Shown one piece after another: positions 8,357 to 20,674 of a stretch of 64,000 nucleotides of DNA. The translations under genes and the position numbers were made by a program. How positions within the stretch are numbered: position 1 is the first letter of the stretch; the number at the start of each line of letters is the position of its first letter. Origin of the DNA: Streptomyces sp. TLI_235 (GTDB lineage: Bacteria > Actinomycetota > Actinomycetes > Streptomycetales > Streptomycetaceae); NCBI GenBank assembly GCA_002300355.1, contig NSGV01000001.1, forward strand, positions 5,146,001 through 5,210,000, written 5' to 3'. The notes under the pieces are model-generated. The model was not told the DNA's origin and ran no database searches. It saw only the letters and a program-made list of their open reading frames with translations.

Positions 8357-8419
8357 GCACTATGGTTTATCTCGACATCGAGATAACTACGCACTATGCT
8401 TTATCTTGACGTCAAGATA
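8357..8419 (+). promoter_or_regulatory. Twin dyad operator upstream of acnA
   Basis: Two 29-bp direct repeats (8357-8385 and 8391-8419, period 34 bp) each begin GCACTATG and contain a near-perfect inverted repeat. The first is TTATCTCGA-CA-TCGAGATAA (8367-8386), the second TATCTTGA-CG-TCAAGATA (8402-8419). The copies differ at four positions; two of these are a matched C/G to T/A pair that preserves the dyad. The A/T-rich arms stand out from the surrounding GC-rich DNA. This looks like a duplicated binding site for a dimeric repressor or activator; I cannot name the protein. Confidence 0.75.
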
Positions 8420-8461
8420 TCTGCCGAGAGGCGCACGCCTTCCATCATCGGCGCGGTGAGC

Positions 8462-8480
8462 TTAACTAAGGCTTACCTTA
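8462..8480 (+). promoter_or_regulatory. Iron-box-like site (DtxR/IdeR/DmdR type) before acnA
   Basis: TTAACTAAGGCTTACCTTA matches the actinobacterial iron-regulator consensus TTAGGTTAGGCTAACCTAA at 14 of 19 positions, including the central AGGCT and ACCT. It lies 30 nt before the acnA start. Aconitase is an iron-sulfur enzyme, so iron-dependent control is plausible. Binding is inferred, not shown. Confidence 0.45.
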
Positions 8481-8509
8481 CCACCGGGTGGACCCAGAAG
8501 GAGTCAGTC

Positions 8510-11170
<2,661 letters not shown>

Positions 11171-11190
11171 GTCCCGCACCGGAACGCGAG

Positions 11191-11231
11191 CGGCCGGGCC
11201 GCACCCCCACCCCGGGGGTGCGGCCCGGCCG
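11191..11231 (+). terminator. acnA terminator hairpin
   Basis: A perfect 18-bp GC stem (11191-11208 with 11214-11231) and a 5-nt ACCCC loop, 20 nt after the acnA stop. There is no U-tract, as usual in this group. Confidence 0.7.
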
Positions 11232-11252
11232 CCGTCGTAGTAGCACGGAAGC

Positions 11253-11882
11253 ATGGCGACGCGATCCGAGGTGTGGGACCTCGTCCACACCGAACGACGG
11301 GCCCTACTGGCGGACGTCCGGGACCTGGCCGCGGAACAGTGGATGGTGGAGTCGCTGTGCGTGGGGCGGAGCGTCCGCGACACGCTGGCGCACATGGCTG
11401 CGACGGCCCGGATGAGCCCGCCGAGGTTCTTCCTCAAGATGGCCCGGGCCGGCTTCCGGTTCGAGGTGATGACGGCCCGGGAGATCGCCGAACTGACCGC
11501 CGGAGAGCCGGCCGCCACCGTGGCTGCCTTCGAGGCGGAGCTCGACTCGGTCGGCCACCCGCCCGGCCCGACGGACACCTGGCTCGGCGAGACGGTGGTG
11601 CACGCCGAGGACATCCGCCGCCCGCTCGGCATCACCCGCGCCTACCCGCCGAAGGCGCTGACCCGCTGCGCCGACCTCTACCTCCGCTCCAACCTGCTGA
11701 TCGGGGGCAAGCGCCGGGCCGCCGGGCTGCGGCTGCGGGCCGCCGACACCTCCTGGAGCTCCGGGGACGGCCCGGAGGTGGTCGGACCGATGCTCTCCCT
11801 GCTGCTGGCCGTCACCGGCCGTCCTGCCGGCCTCGCCGGCCTGTCCGGGGACGGTCTGCCGGTGCTCACCTCCCGGCTCTGA
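11253..11882 (+). CDS. Mycothiol-dependent maleylpyruvate isomerase-family protein
   Basis: 209 residues of the DinB/MDMPI fold (actinobacterial TIGR03083-like). The N-terminal helix carries a metal-type His in TLAHMAATARM, and the third-helix region has the typical LGETVVHAEDIRRPLG, whose His and Glu/Asp are expected to bind the divalent metal. These enzymes use mycothiol as thiol cofactor; the substrate of most Streptomyces members is unknown. It starts at ATG 11253, just past the acnA terminator, and appears to be expressed alone. Confidence 0.8.
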   Translation: MATRSEVWDLVHTERRALLADVRDLAAEQWMVESLCVGRSVRDTLAHMAATARMSPPRFFLKMARAGFRFEVMTAREIAELTAGEPAATVAAFEAELDSVGHPPGPTDTWLGETVVHAEDIRRPLGITRAYPPKALTRCADLYLRSNLLIGGKRRAAGLRLRAADTSWSSGDGPEVVGPMLSLLLAVTGRPAGLAGLSGDGLPVLTSRL

Positions 11883-11960
11883 GCCCCGCCCCGGTGCCCG
11901 CCTCCGGTACACCGCGCCAACGCCCGTCGGCGCCCGCCCCCTTGTGCGCATCGGCCCCAG

Positions 11961-11996
11961 TGGACTAAACCTCTGTCTCGGCTTGGTTCAGACCAA
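11961..11996 (+). promoter_or_regulatory. DasR-type (dre) site and chitinase direct-repeat motif
   Basis: TTGGTTCAGACCAA (11983-11996) matches the DasR core TGGTCTAGACCA at 10 of 12 positions. Upstream, TGGACTAAACCT (11961-11972) matches the same 12-mer more weakly and is 11/12 identical to the site before ngcE. Two such 12-mers in direct orientation are the classic arrangement in Streptomyces chitinase promoters. Control by the GlcNAc-sensing repressor DasR is inferred. Confidence 0.6.
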
Positions 11997-12025
11997 TTGA
12001 CGCCGACTCAGAGAAGGCCACGGGC

Positions 12026-13336
<1,311 letters not shown>

Positions 13337-13359
13337 CGGCGGGCGGTCGCCGCCGGACG

Positions 13360-13413
13360 ACGCGCAGCTTCGCGTATCACGATTTCGGTTCGTGGATGCG
13401 CGAAGCTGCGCGT
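13360..13413 (+). terminator. Chitinase terminator hairpin
   Basis: ACGCGCAGCTTCGCG (13360-13374) pairs perfectly with 13399-13413. An inner ATCACGA/TCGTGGAT extends the stem around a TTTCGGT loop, and TTTTC follows the stem. It is one of the most complete intrinsic terminators in the window. Confidence 0.85.
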
Positions 13414-13573
13414 TTTCATGTTCAAACGAGCAAGAACGCGCTACCTTCTCGGTACTGGTCGGGCGGCCGCAATGGGCAGGCTCCCTGTGCATTGCACATG
13501 CTGCACCGCCCGCAACGCTTTGACTCCCAACCTGACCCATCCAGCGGCCCGACTATTGCCGGAGGGTGAACAG

Positions 13574-13585
13574 TGGACTATACCT
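13574..13585 (+). promoter_or_regulatory. DasR-like site upstream of ngcE
   Basis: TGGACTATACCT differs by one base from the 12-mer at 11961 before the chitinase, and matches 9 of 12 bases of the DasR core. It lies about 135 nt before the ngcE start. The interval 13414-13717 otherwise holds no convincing gene; a 78-codon open frame there has no family features. Confidence 0.55.
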
Positions 13586-13717
13586 GTGCGCATCGACTTC
13601 ACGCCTCTGACCGGCGCAGTTGCCGCTAGGCGGGCCCGAACAAACGGGAATTGACATCTCGTCATACCCCGGGGCATCACCATCTTCTTGGACATCGAGG
13701 GGCTAGGGGCACACTTC

Positions 13718-15127
13718 ATGGGCTCTGCAACCGAGTACAACCGCCGGGACATCTTCAAGCGCGCCGCCGGCATCGCCGTGCTCGCGGCCACCGGCGGCTC
13801 TCTGCTCACCGCGTGTGCCGGCGGCACCGGCGGCAGCAGCGACAAGGGCGCCAAGGGCGCCGCGGGCTACAACCTGACCGACGCGAAGAACCCGTTCGGC
13901 GTCAAGGACGGCGAGGGCCTCGAGGTATTCATCTTCGACGGCGGCTACGGCAACGAGTACGCCAAGGCGTTCGAGGCGATCTACGCCAAGAGCTACCCCG
14001 GCGCCAAGATCAACCACCAGGCCGACAAGGACGTCACCGGCAAGCTCCAGCCGCGCTTCAACGCCGGCTCCCCGCCGGACGTCATCGACGACTCTGGCGC
14101 CAAGCAGATGAAGCTCGACGTCCTCGCCGACTCCGGCCAGCTGACCGACCTGGCCCCGCTGCTGGACGCCCCGTACATCGACGACCCGTCGAAGAAGATC
14201 CGTGACGTGCTGATGCCCGGCACCGTCGAGTCCGGCACCGTCAAGGGCAAGGTCTACAACCTGTCCTACGTCTACACCGTCTGGGGCTTCTGGTACTCCG
14301 GCAAGCTCTTCAAGGACAACGGCTGGACGGCGCCGAAGACCTGGGCCGAGTTCATCGACCTCTGCGGCAAGATCAAGGCCAAGGGCATCGCCCCGCTCGC
14401 CCACCAGGGCAAGTACCCGTACTACATCAACGTCGTCATGATGGACATGATCGCCAAGCAGGGCGGCCTGGACCTCATGAAGCGGATCGACAGCCTCGAC
14501 GCCACCGCCTGGGACGACCCGGCCGTGAAGACCGCCGTGGAGTCGTTCTTCCAGGTCGTTGACAAGGACTTCCTGCTGCCCGGCACCAACGGCATGACCC
14601 ACACCGAGTCGCAGACCGCCTGGAACCAGTACAAGGCCGCGTTCATCCCCTCCGGCTCCTGGCTGGAGAACGAGCAGCTGCCGACCACCCCGGCCGACTT
14701 CGACATGAAGTTCCTGCCGGTCCCGTCGCTGCCCGGCGACAAGCTGCCCTTCGAGGCGATCCGCGCCGGTGCGGGCGAGCCCTTCATCGTCCCGTCCAAG
14801 GCCAAGAACGTGGCCGGCGGCCTGGAGCTCCTCCGGATGATGCTGACCAAGGAGGCCTCGGGCAAGTTCGCCCAGACCGCCAACAGCCTCACCTGCCTCA
14901 AGGACGGCGTCGGCCCGGAGGTGCAGCTCAAGCCCGGCACCCAGTCCACCGTGGTGGCCCTGAAGGCGGCCGGCACCAACACCTTCAACTTCCAGTACCC
15001 GAACACCGCCTCCAAGTTCGACGAGGACCTGCAGAACGCCTCGGGCGAGCTCATGGCCAAGCGCATCACTCCGGCGGAGTGGATCAAGCGGGCCAAGGAG
15101 TCGGCCGGCAAGAACAAGACCGCCTGA
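13718..15127 (+). CDS. ngcE: N-acetylglucosamine/chitobiose ABC transporter, substrate-binding lipoprotein
   Basis: 469 residues of the extracellular solute-binding family 1, matching NgcE from streptomycetes: the NPFGV start of the mature domain, then EVFIFDGGYGNEYAKAF and the conserved NLSYVYTVWGFWYS stretch. The N-terminus combines a twin-arginine motif (NRRDIFKR) with a lipobox (LTAC), so it is probably a Tat-exported lipoprotein. ATG 13718 is preferred over a TTG 30 nt upstream because AGGGG sits 8 nt before it. It is the first gene of ngcEFG. The ATPase is not encoded here; in streptomycetes MsiK usually serves such transporters. Confidence 0.88.
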   Translation: MGSATEYNRRDIFKRAAGIAVLAATGGSLLTACAGGTGGSSDKGAKGAAGYNLTDAKNPFGVKDGEGLEVFIFDGGYGNEYAKAFEAIYAKSYPGAKINHQADKDVTGKLQPRFNAGSPPDVIDDSGAKQMKLDVLADSGQLTDLAPLLDAPYIDDPSKKIRDVLMPGTVESGTVKGKVYNLSYVYTVWGFWYSGKLFKDNGWTAPKTWAEFIDLCGKIKAKGIAPLAHQGKYPYYINVVMMDMIAKQGGLDLMKRIDSLDATAWDDPAVKTAVESFFQVVDKDFLLPGTNGMTHTESQTAWNQYKAAFIPSGSWLENEQLPTTPADFDMKFLPVPSLPGDKLPFEAIRAGAGEPFIVPSKAKNVAGGLELLRMMLTKEASGKFAQTANSLTCLKDGVGPEVQLKPGTQSTVVALKAAGTNTFNFQYPNTASKFDEDLQNASGELMAKRITPAEWIKRAKESAGKNKTA

Positions 15128-15207
15128 CCGGTCGGACTAGAACAGCGCACCGGGGGCCCCGAACCGCCCCCGGTGCGTCCGCCTGACGGACAGGAGAAGT
15201 GACCGCA

Positions 15208-16140
15208 ATGCGTCACGGCAAGTACCCCTTCATCGTGGGGTTCCTCTTTCTCCCGATCGTGCTGTACGTCGGCCTGGTGCTCTGGCCGTACGCGCAGACC
15301 TTCGGATACTCCCTGACCAACTGGTCGGGTGCGAGCCAGGAGATGGATTTCATCGGCCTGGACAACTACACGAGACTCCTCGATGACGAGGTCTTCGGCG
15401 GGGCGCTGTGGCACAACCTGCTGCTGCTGATCCTGCTGCCGATCGTGACGATACTGATCGCGCTCTTCTTCGCCTTCATGCTCAACGTCGGCGGGAAGAC
15501 CGGCACCGGCGGCGTCCAGGGCGTGCGCGGCGCCGGCTTCTACAAGGTGGTCTTCTTCTTCCCGCAGGTGCTGTCGATCGCGATCCTCGCCGTCCTGTGG
15601 GGCGCGGTCTACCGCACCGACGGCAGCGGCCTCGCCAACGGCATCCTGATCAAGCTCGGCCTCGCCTCCGCGCACGACCCGGTGCAGTTCCTGTCCGACC
15701 CGGACATGGTGCTCTGGTGCGTCCTCGCCGTCCTCGTCTGGTCCGGCGTCGGCTTCTACCTGGTGCTGTTCTCCGCGGCCATGCAGTCCATCCCCAAGGA
15801 CATCTACGAGGCCGCCCTGCTGGACGGCGCCAAGCGCGGACAGACCTTCTTCAAGATCACCCTGCCGCTGCTCTGGGAGACCGTCCAGACCGCCTGGGTG
15901 TACCTGGCGATCGTCGCGATGGACGCCTTCGCCCTCGTCTCCAGCATCACCCCGGGCGCCTACTTCGGCGGCGGCCCGGACCACCACAGCGAGCTGATCT
16001 CGACCTACCTGATGCGCAGTTTCCTGCGCAACGGCGAGGCCGGCTACGCCTGTGCCATGGGTGTGGTGATCTTCTTCTTCACCCTGATCCTGACCATCGT
16101 CTCGCTCTGGGTCACCAAGCGCGACAAGATCGAGTACTGA
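15208..16140 (+). CDS. ngcF: GlcNAc/chitobiose ABC transporter permease NgcF
   Basis: A 310-residue permease with about six transmembrane helices and the cytoplasmic EAA loop EAALLDGAKRGQTFF, which docks on the ATPase. AGGAG (15192-15196) precedes both a GTG (15199, too close) and ATG 15208. I prefer ATG, giving MRHGKYPF, the usual NgcF N-terminus. Second gene of the operon. Confidence 0.88.
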   Translation: MRHGKYPFIVGFLFLPIVLYVGLVLWPYAQTFGYSLTNWSGASQEMDFIGLDNYTRLLDDEVFGGALWHNLLLLILLPIVTILIALFFAFMLNVGGKTGTGGVQGVRGAGFYKVVFFFPQVLSIAILAVLWGAVYRTDGSGLANGILIKLGLASAHDPVQFLSDPDMVLWCVLAVLVWSGVGFYLVLFSAAMQSIPKDIYEAALLDGAKRGQTFFKITLPLLWETVQTAWVYLAIVAMDAFALVSSITPGAYFGGGPDHHSELISTYLMRSFLRNGEAGYACAMGVVIFFFTLILTIVSLWVTKRDKIEY

Positions 16141-16154
16141 GCGGGGGCCGGGAC

Positions 16155-16235
16155 ATGAGCGAACGAAGTGAGCTCATCAAGAAGACCTGGGCGTTGTGCG
16201 AAGCACGCGCCGAGCGGAGTGAGGCGTGGGCATGA
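16155..16235 (+). CDS. 26-codon ORF in a repetitive spacer between ngcF and ngcG
   Basis: An open frame from ATG 16155 with peptide start MSERSELIKK; its TGA overlaps the ngcG ATG (ATGA). The nucleotide sequence repeats GAACGAAGTGAG and GAGCGGAGTGAG. I recall very similar MSERSE-type spacers scattered in actinomycete genomes, so this may be a small dispersed intergenic repeat rather than a functional peptide. It could nevertheless deliver ribosomes to ngcG by coupling. Confidence 0.4.
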   Translation: MSERSELIKKTWALCEARAERSEAWA

Positions 16236-17170
16236 GCACTCTCGACAAGGCCGCGAGCCTTCCCGGCCAGCGCAGCGGCAGCCGGCCCGCCGACCGCCCG
16301 CAGCGGTTCGCCGACGGCGGCGGCGTGCTGAACGCCTTCTCGCACGGCTTCCTCGCCCTGTGGGCCACGATGATCATCCTGCCGCTGGCCTGGGTGGTCC
16401 TCGGTTCCTTCAAGACCGACAGCCAGATCAACGGCTCCGCCTGGAGCTGGCCCGAGTCCTTCGGGTTCGGCGCCTTCAGCCGGGCCTGGGAGAAGGGCAT
16501 CGGCGGATTCTTCGTCAACACCCTGATCGTCCTCGCCGGGTCCCTCACCCTGACCATGCTGCTCGGCTCGATGGCCGCCTACGTGCTGGCCCGCTACGAG
16601 TTCAAGGGCAACAAGGTCATCTACTACCTGTTCGTCGCCGGCGCGATGTTCCCGGTGTACCTGGCCCTCGTCCCGCTGTTCTTCATGGTCCGCAACCTGG
16701 GCGAGATCAGCCCGCTGCTCGGCCTGAACAGCTACCTCGGCCTGATCCTGGTGTACGTCGCCTACTCGCTGCCGTTCACCGTCTTCTTCATGTACTCGTT
16801 CTTCCGGACCCTGCCGACCGCCGTGCACGAGGCGGCGATGCTGGACGGCTGCTCGCACACCCGGGCGTTCTTCCAGATCATGGTGCCGATGGCCAAGCCG
16901 GGCCTGATCAGCGTCGGCATCTTCAACGTCCTCGGCCAGTGGAACCAGTACATCCTGCCGGTGACCCTGATGCAGCCGACCACCGCCGGCGAGGCCGACC
17001 ACTCGATGCTCGCCCAGGGCCTGGTCAACCTCGCCCTGCAGTCCGGCTACAAGAGCGACGCCCCGGCCCTGTTCGCCGGTATGACGATCGCCATGCTGCC
17101 GGTGCTGGTGGTCTACCTCTCCTTCCAGCGCCAGGTCCAGGCCGGCCTCACCTCGGCCACGCTGAAGTAG
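16232..17170 (+). CDS. ngcG: GlcNAc/chitobiose ABC transporter permease NgcG
   Basis: A 312-residue partner permease with six predicted helices and the EAA loop EAAMLDGCSHTRAFF. The N-terminal 30 residues are polar (PGQRSGSRPADRP) before helix 1. ATG 16232 has GAGG 7 nt upstream; a GTG at 16226 would add two residues. Last gene of ngcEFG, followed by a bidirectional hairpin. Confidence 0.88.
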   Translation: MSTLDKAASLPGQRSGSRPADRPQRFADGGGVLNAFSHGFLALWATMIILPLAWVVLGSFKTDSQINGSAWSWPESFGFGAFSRAWEKGIGGFFVNTLIVLAGSLTLTMLLGSMAAYVLARYEFKGNKVIYYLFVAGAMFPVYLALVPLFFMVRNLGEISPLLGLNSYLGLILVYVAYSLPFTVFFMYSFFRTLPTAVHEAAMLDGCSHTRAFFQIMVPMAKPGLISVGIFNVLGQWNQYILPVTLMQPTTAGEADHSMLAQGLVNLALQSGYKSDAPALFAGMTIAMLPVLVVYLSFQRQVQAGLTSATLK

Positions 17171-17187
17171 TCGGGGTACGCACGGAA

Positions 17188-17220
17188 AAGGGGCGCGTGG
17201 GTCACCACCACGCGCCCCTT
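17188..17220. terminator. Bidirectional terminator between ngcG and pepN
   Basis: AAGGGGCGCGTGG (17188-17200) pairs perfectly with CCACGCGCCCCTT (17208-17220), loop GTCACCA. Short A-rich and T-rich flanks on both sides suit the convergent genes. Confidence 0.75.
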
Positions 17221-17245
17221 ATGGTTCGCCCCGGTGTCCGCCGGG

Positions 17246-19810
17246 TCAGCCGCGGTCGCAGGCCTGTGCCCGCAGGGCCCGGGCCAGGTCGTCGCGGCAC
17301 TCGACCACGAGCCGCCGCAGGGCCGGAGCCGCGTCCTTGTGCTCGGCGAGCCAGGCGTCCGCCGCGTCCATCGTCCTCTGCTCGGTCTGGTACTTCGGGA
17401 AGAAGCCGCCGACGATCCGCATCGCGATCTCGATCGACCGCTGCTCCCAGATGTCCTCCAGCATCGCGAAGTACGGGTCGGCGTACGGCGCCGTCAGCTC
17501 CCGCTGCCCGGCCTGCGCGAAGCCCGCGATCTGGGCCTCCACCAGGGCGTTCGGCAGCTCGTCGGAGTCGACGACGGCCGTCCAGGCGGCGGCCTTGGCG
17601 CCGGGCGTGGGGAGCGCGGCGAGGCACTGGGTCAGCTGGCGGCGGCCGCTCGCGGTGTTGTCCCGCTGCAGCTCCCGCTCGATCTCCTCGCCCGTCGCGG
17701 CGCCGCCCGCGGCGAGCGCCAGCCAGAACGCCCACCGCAGTTCCTGGTCGACCTCCAGGCCGTCGATCCGGGCGGTGCCCCCCAGCAGGCCGCGGACCAG
17801 CTGCAGCTGCTCGGAGCCGTGCGCCGAGGCGGCGACGAACCGAGCCCAGGCCAGCTGGTGGTCACTGCCCGGTACCGCCGCCCGCAGCTCCCGGACGGCG
17901 CACTCCGCGAGCAGCCGGCCGCTCTCCTCGCGCCAGGCCGGGTCGGCGTACAGATCGACCGCGGTCTGCGCCTGAAGGTGCAGCGACTGCAGGACGCCGA
18001 TCTCGGACTCCCGGCCGGCGAAGTCCATCACCAGCGCCAGGTAGTCGCGGGCCGGCATCAGCCCGTCCCGGGTCAGGTTCCACACCGCGGACCAGGCCAG
18101 CGCCCGGGCCAGGTCGTCGTGGACGTCGCCGAGGCCGGCGCGCAGCGTCGCCAGCGACTCCTCGTCGAAACGGATCTTGCAGTACGTCAGGTCGTCGTCG
18201 TTGACCAGCACCAGCGCCGGCCGGCGCAGCCCGACGGCGTCGGCGACCACCGTCCGGCCGCCGGTCACGTCCAGCTCCAGCCGCGCGGTGCGCACCAGGG
18301 CCCCGGAGTCGTCCCGGTCGTAGAGGCCGACGGCGATCCGGTGCGGGCGCGGGGTGCCGCCGTCCTGGACGACGGCGAGCTCGGTGATCCGGCCCTCGGC
18401 GTCCACGGTGAGCTGCGGGGCGAGCGTGTTGACCCCGGAGGTCTGCAGCCAGGCGGCCGACCAGGCGGTCAGGTCACGGCCGCTGGTCTCCTCCAGCGCG
18501 TCCAGCAGGTCGGTGAGCACGGTGTTGCCGTACGCGTGCCGCTTGAAGTAGGCGCGGGCCCCGGCCAGGAAGGGCTCGCGGCCGACGTACGCCACCAGCT
18601 GCTTGAGCACCGAGGCGCCCTTGGCGTAGGTGATGCCGTCGAAGTTGAGCTTGGCGTCCTCCAGGTCCCGGATGTCCGCGGTGATCGGGTGGGTGGTCGG
18701 GAACTGGTCCTGCCGGTACGCCCACGCCTTGCGGCGGTTCGCGAAGGTGACCCACACCGCCCGGTACCGGGTCGCCTCGATCTGCGAGAACGATCCCATG
18801 AAGTCAGCGAAGGACTCCTTCAGCCACAGGTCGTCCCACCACTTCATGGTGACCAGGTCGCCGAACCACATGTGCGCCATCTCGTGCAGCACCACATTGG
18901 CGCGGCCCTCGTAGGCGGCCTCGGTGACCCGCGACCGGAAGACGAACTCCTCGCGGAAGGTCACGCAGCCCGGGTTCTCCATCGCGCCGATGTTGTACTC
19001 CGGGACGAAGCACTGGTCGTACTTGCCGAACGGGTACGGGTAGTCGAACTCGTCGTGGAAGAAGTCCAGGCCCTGCTTGGTGACGGTGAAGATCTCGTCC
19101 GAGTCGAAGTACGGCGCCAGCGAGCGGCGGCAGGTCGCGGCGAGCGGGATCTCCAGCGCGGTGCCGTCCGGCAGGGTGCGGCTGTAGTGGTCGCGGGCCA
19201 CGTGGTACGGGCCGGCCACCACCGCGGTCAGGTAGGTGGAGATCGGCTTCGTCGGGGCGAACCGCCAGGTACGGGTGCCGCTGCCGTCCGCGGCGACCTC
19301 CCCGTGCACCGCGTTGGCGTACACGTCCCAGGCCGCCGGGGCGACCACGGTGAAGGAGAACGGTGCCTTCAGGTCCGGCTGCTCGAAGTTCGCGAACACC
19401 CGGCGGGCGTCGGCCGGCTCGAAGTGGGTGTACAGGTAGGTCTCGCCGTCCGCCGGGTCGACGAACCGGTGCAGACCCTCGCCGGTGCGGCTGTACGCGC
19501 AGTCCGCCTCCACCACCAGCTCGTTCTGCTCGGCCAGGCCCGGCACCGCCACCCGGACGCCGTCGAACACCTCGGCCGGGTCCAGCGCCCGGCCGTTCAG
19601 CACCACCGAGCGGACGGCCGGCGCCAGCAGGTCCACGAACGTGTCCGCGCCCGGCGCCGAACAGCGGAAGGCGATCGTCGTGGTGGATCGGAAGAGGTCG
19701 ACCGCCGGGTCCGGCGCGGAGCTGACGTCCAGCTGGACCCGGTAGCCCTCCACCTGGATCAACTCGGCCCGTCGCTGGGCTTCTTCGCGGCTCAGGTTCT
19801 TGCCCGGCAC
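17246..19810 (-). CDS. pepN: Aminopeptidase N (M1 metallopeptidase)
   Basis: 854 residues. It has the substrate motif GAMENPG (around residue 273) and the zinc site HEMAHMW plus the downstream Glu of LWLKESFA (around 305-330). It is cytosolic, with no signal peptide, and removes N-terminal residues from peptides. GTG 19810 (MPGKNLSREEAQ) is chosen over an ATG nine codons upstream because AAAGGAG lies about 8 nt before it and this is the usual family N-terminus. The C-terminal ERAP1-like helical domain is complete. Confidence 0.95.
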   Translation of the reverse strand: MPGKNLSREEAQRRAELIQVEGYRVQLDVSSAPDPAVDLFRSTTTIAFRCSAPGADTFVDLLAPAVRSVVLNGRALDPAEVFDGVRVAVPGLAEQNELVVEADCAYSRTGEGLHRFVDPADGETYLYTHFEPADARRVFANFEQPDLKAPFSFTVVAPAAWDVYANAVHGEVAADGSGTRTWRFAPTKPISTYLTAVVAGPYHVARDHYSRTLPDGTALEIPLAATCRRSLAPYFDSDEIFTVTKQGLDFFHDEFDYPYPFGKYDQCFVPEYNIGAMENPGCVTFREEFVFRSRVTEAAYEGRANVVLHEMAHMWFGDLVTMKWWDDLWLKESFADFMGSFSQIEATRYRAVWVTFANRRKAWAYRQDQFPTTHPITADIRDLEDAKLNFDGITYAKGASVLKQLVAYVGREPFLAGARAYFKRHAYGNTVLTDLLDALEETSGRDLTAWSAAWLQTSGVNTLAPQLTVDAEGRITELAVVQDGGTPRPHRIAVGLYDRDDSGALVRTARLELDVTGGRTVVADAVGLRRPALVLVNDDDLTYCKIRFDEESLATLRAGLGDVHDDLARALAWSAVWNLTRDGLMPARDYLALVMDFAGRESEIGVLQSLHLQAQTAVDLYADPAWREESGRLLAECAVRELRAAVPGSDHQLAWARFVAASAHGSEQLQLVRGLLGGTARIDGLEVDQELRWAFWLALAAGGAATGEEIERELQRDNTASGRRQLTQCLAALPTPGAKAAAWTAVVDSDELPNALVEAQIAGFAQAGQRELTAPYADPYFAMLEDIWEQRSIEIAMRIVGGFFPKYQTEQRTMDAADAWLAEHKDAAPALRRLVVECRDDLARALRAQACDRG

Positions 19811-20015
19811 GGCGGTACTCCTTTGTCCGGATCGCACGCTGTGAGGAAAATGCGCAGGCCGAGCCGGTGGGCCCGGCCGGTGGGCATCCTTTCACGCCGG
19901 GCCCGCGCCGCCCCGGCACGGCACCGGACGGTGCGCACGGAATCAACCGGGCCGCCGCACGGTTGGCACCGCGGGGTACACCCCGCACCCGAACGCCGAC
20001 CGAAGGACGCCGTCC

Positions 20016-20651
20016 GTGACGACTGCCGACTCCCGCAAGATCGCCGACTTCTGGTTCGACCCGATCTGCCCCTGGGCCTGGATGACCTCCCGCTGGATGC
20101 TGGAGGTCGAGCAGCAGCGCCCGGTGGACACCCGCTGGCACGTGATGAGCCTGTCCGTGCTCAACGAGGGCCGCGACGAGCTGCCGGAGAAGTACAAGGA
20201 GCTGCTCGCCAAGGGCTGGGGCCCGGTGCGCGTGCTCATCGCCGCCGCCCAGGCGCACGGCGACAAGGTGCTCGGCCCGCTCTACACCGAGCTCGGCCTG
20301 CGCTTCCACAACCAGGGCCTGCCGAACGAGCGCGCCACCATCGAGGCGGCCCTTGAGGCGGCCGGCCTGCCGGTCGAGCTCGCGGACGCCGCCGACACCG
20401 ACGCCTACGACGAGGCCCTGCGCGCCTCCCACCAGGAGGGCATCTCGCTGGTCGGTGAGGACGTCGGCACCCCGGTGATCGCCGTCGACGGACCGGGCGG
20501 CGACCGGATCGCCTTCTTCGGCCCGGTGGTCACCCCCACCCCGCGCGGCGAGGCCGCCGCCCGCCTGTGGGACGGCACCGTCCTGGTCGCCTCCACCCCG
20601 GGCTTCTACGAGATCAAGCGCACCCGCACCGCAGGCCCCTCCTTCGAGTAA
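20016..20651 (+). CDS. DsbA/FrnE-fold protein with CPWA motif (mycothiol oxidoreductase relative)
   Basis: A 211-residue thioredoxin-fold protein of the DsbA family, cytosolic (no signal). The active-site motif is DPICPWA, keeping the first cysteine of CPWC but with Ala at the resolving position; the cis-proline loop is VGTPVI. The closest characterised group is the mycothiol-dependent nitroreductases and thioredoxins of actinobacteria. A single cysteine would allow a monothiol mechanism through a mixed disulfide with mycothiol. GTG 20016 has GAAGGA 8 nt upstream. It is divergent from pepN across 205 bp that hold no gene. Confidence 0.8.
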   Translation: MTTADSRKIADFWFDPICPWAWMTSRWMLEVEQQRPVDTRWHVMSLSVLNEGRDELPEKYKELLAKGWGPVRVLIAAAQAHGDKVLGPLYTELGLRFHNQGLPNERATIEAALEAAGLPVELADAADTDAYDEALRASHQEGISLVGEDVGTPVIAVDGPGGDRIAFFGPVVTPTPRGEAAARLWDGTVLVASTPGFYEIKRTRTAGPSFE

Positions 20652-20674
20652 GGACCCCGGCGGGGGGACGACAG

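Noticed and set aside
13418..13654. 78-codon forward open frame before ngcE
   Set aside because: It overlaps the chitinase terminator and the DasR-like site and shows no codon bias or family.
13651..13656. TTGACA as the ngcE -35 element
   Set aside because: No acceptable -10 hexamer lies 16-19 bp downstream.
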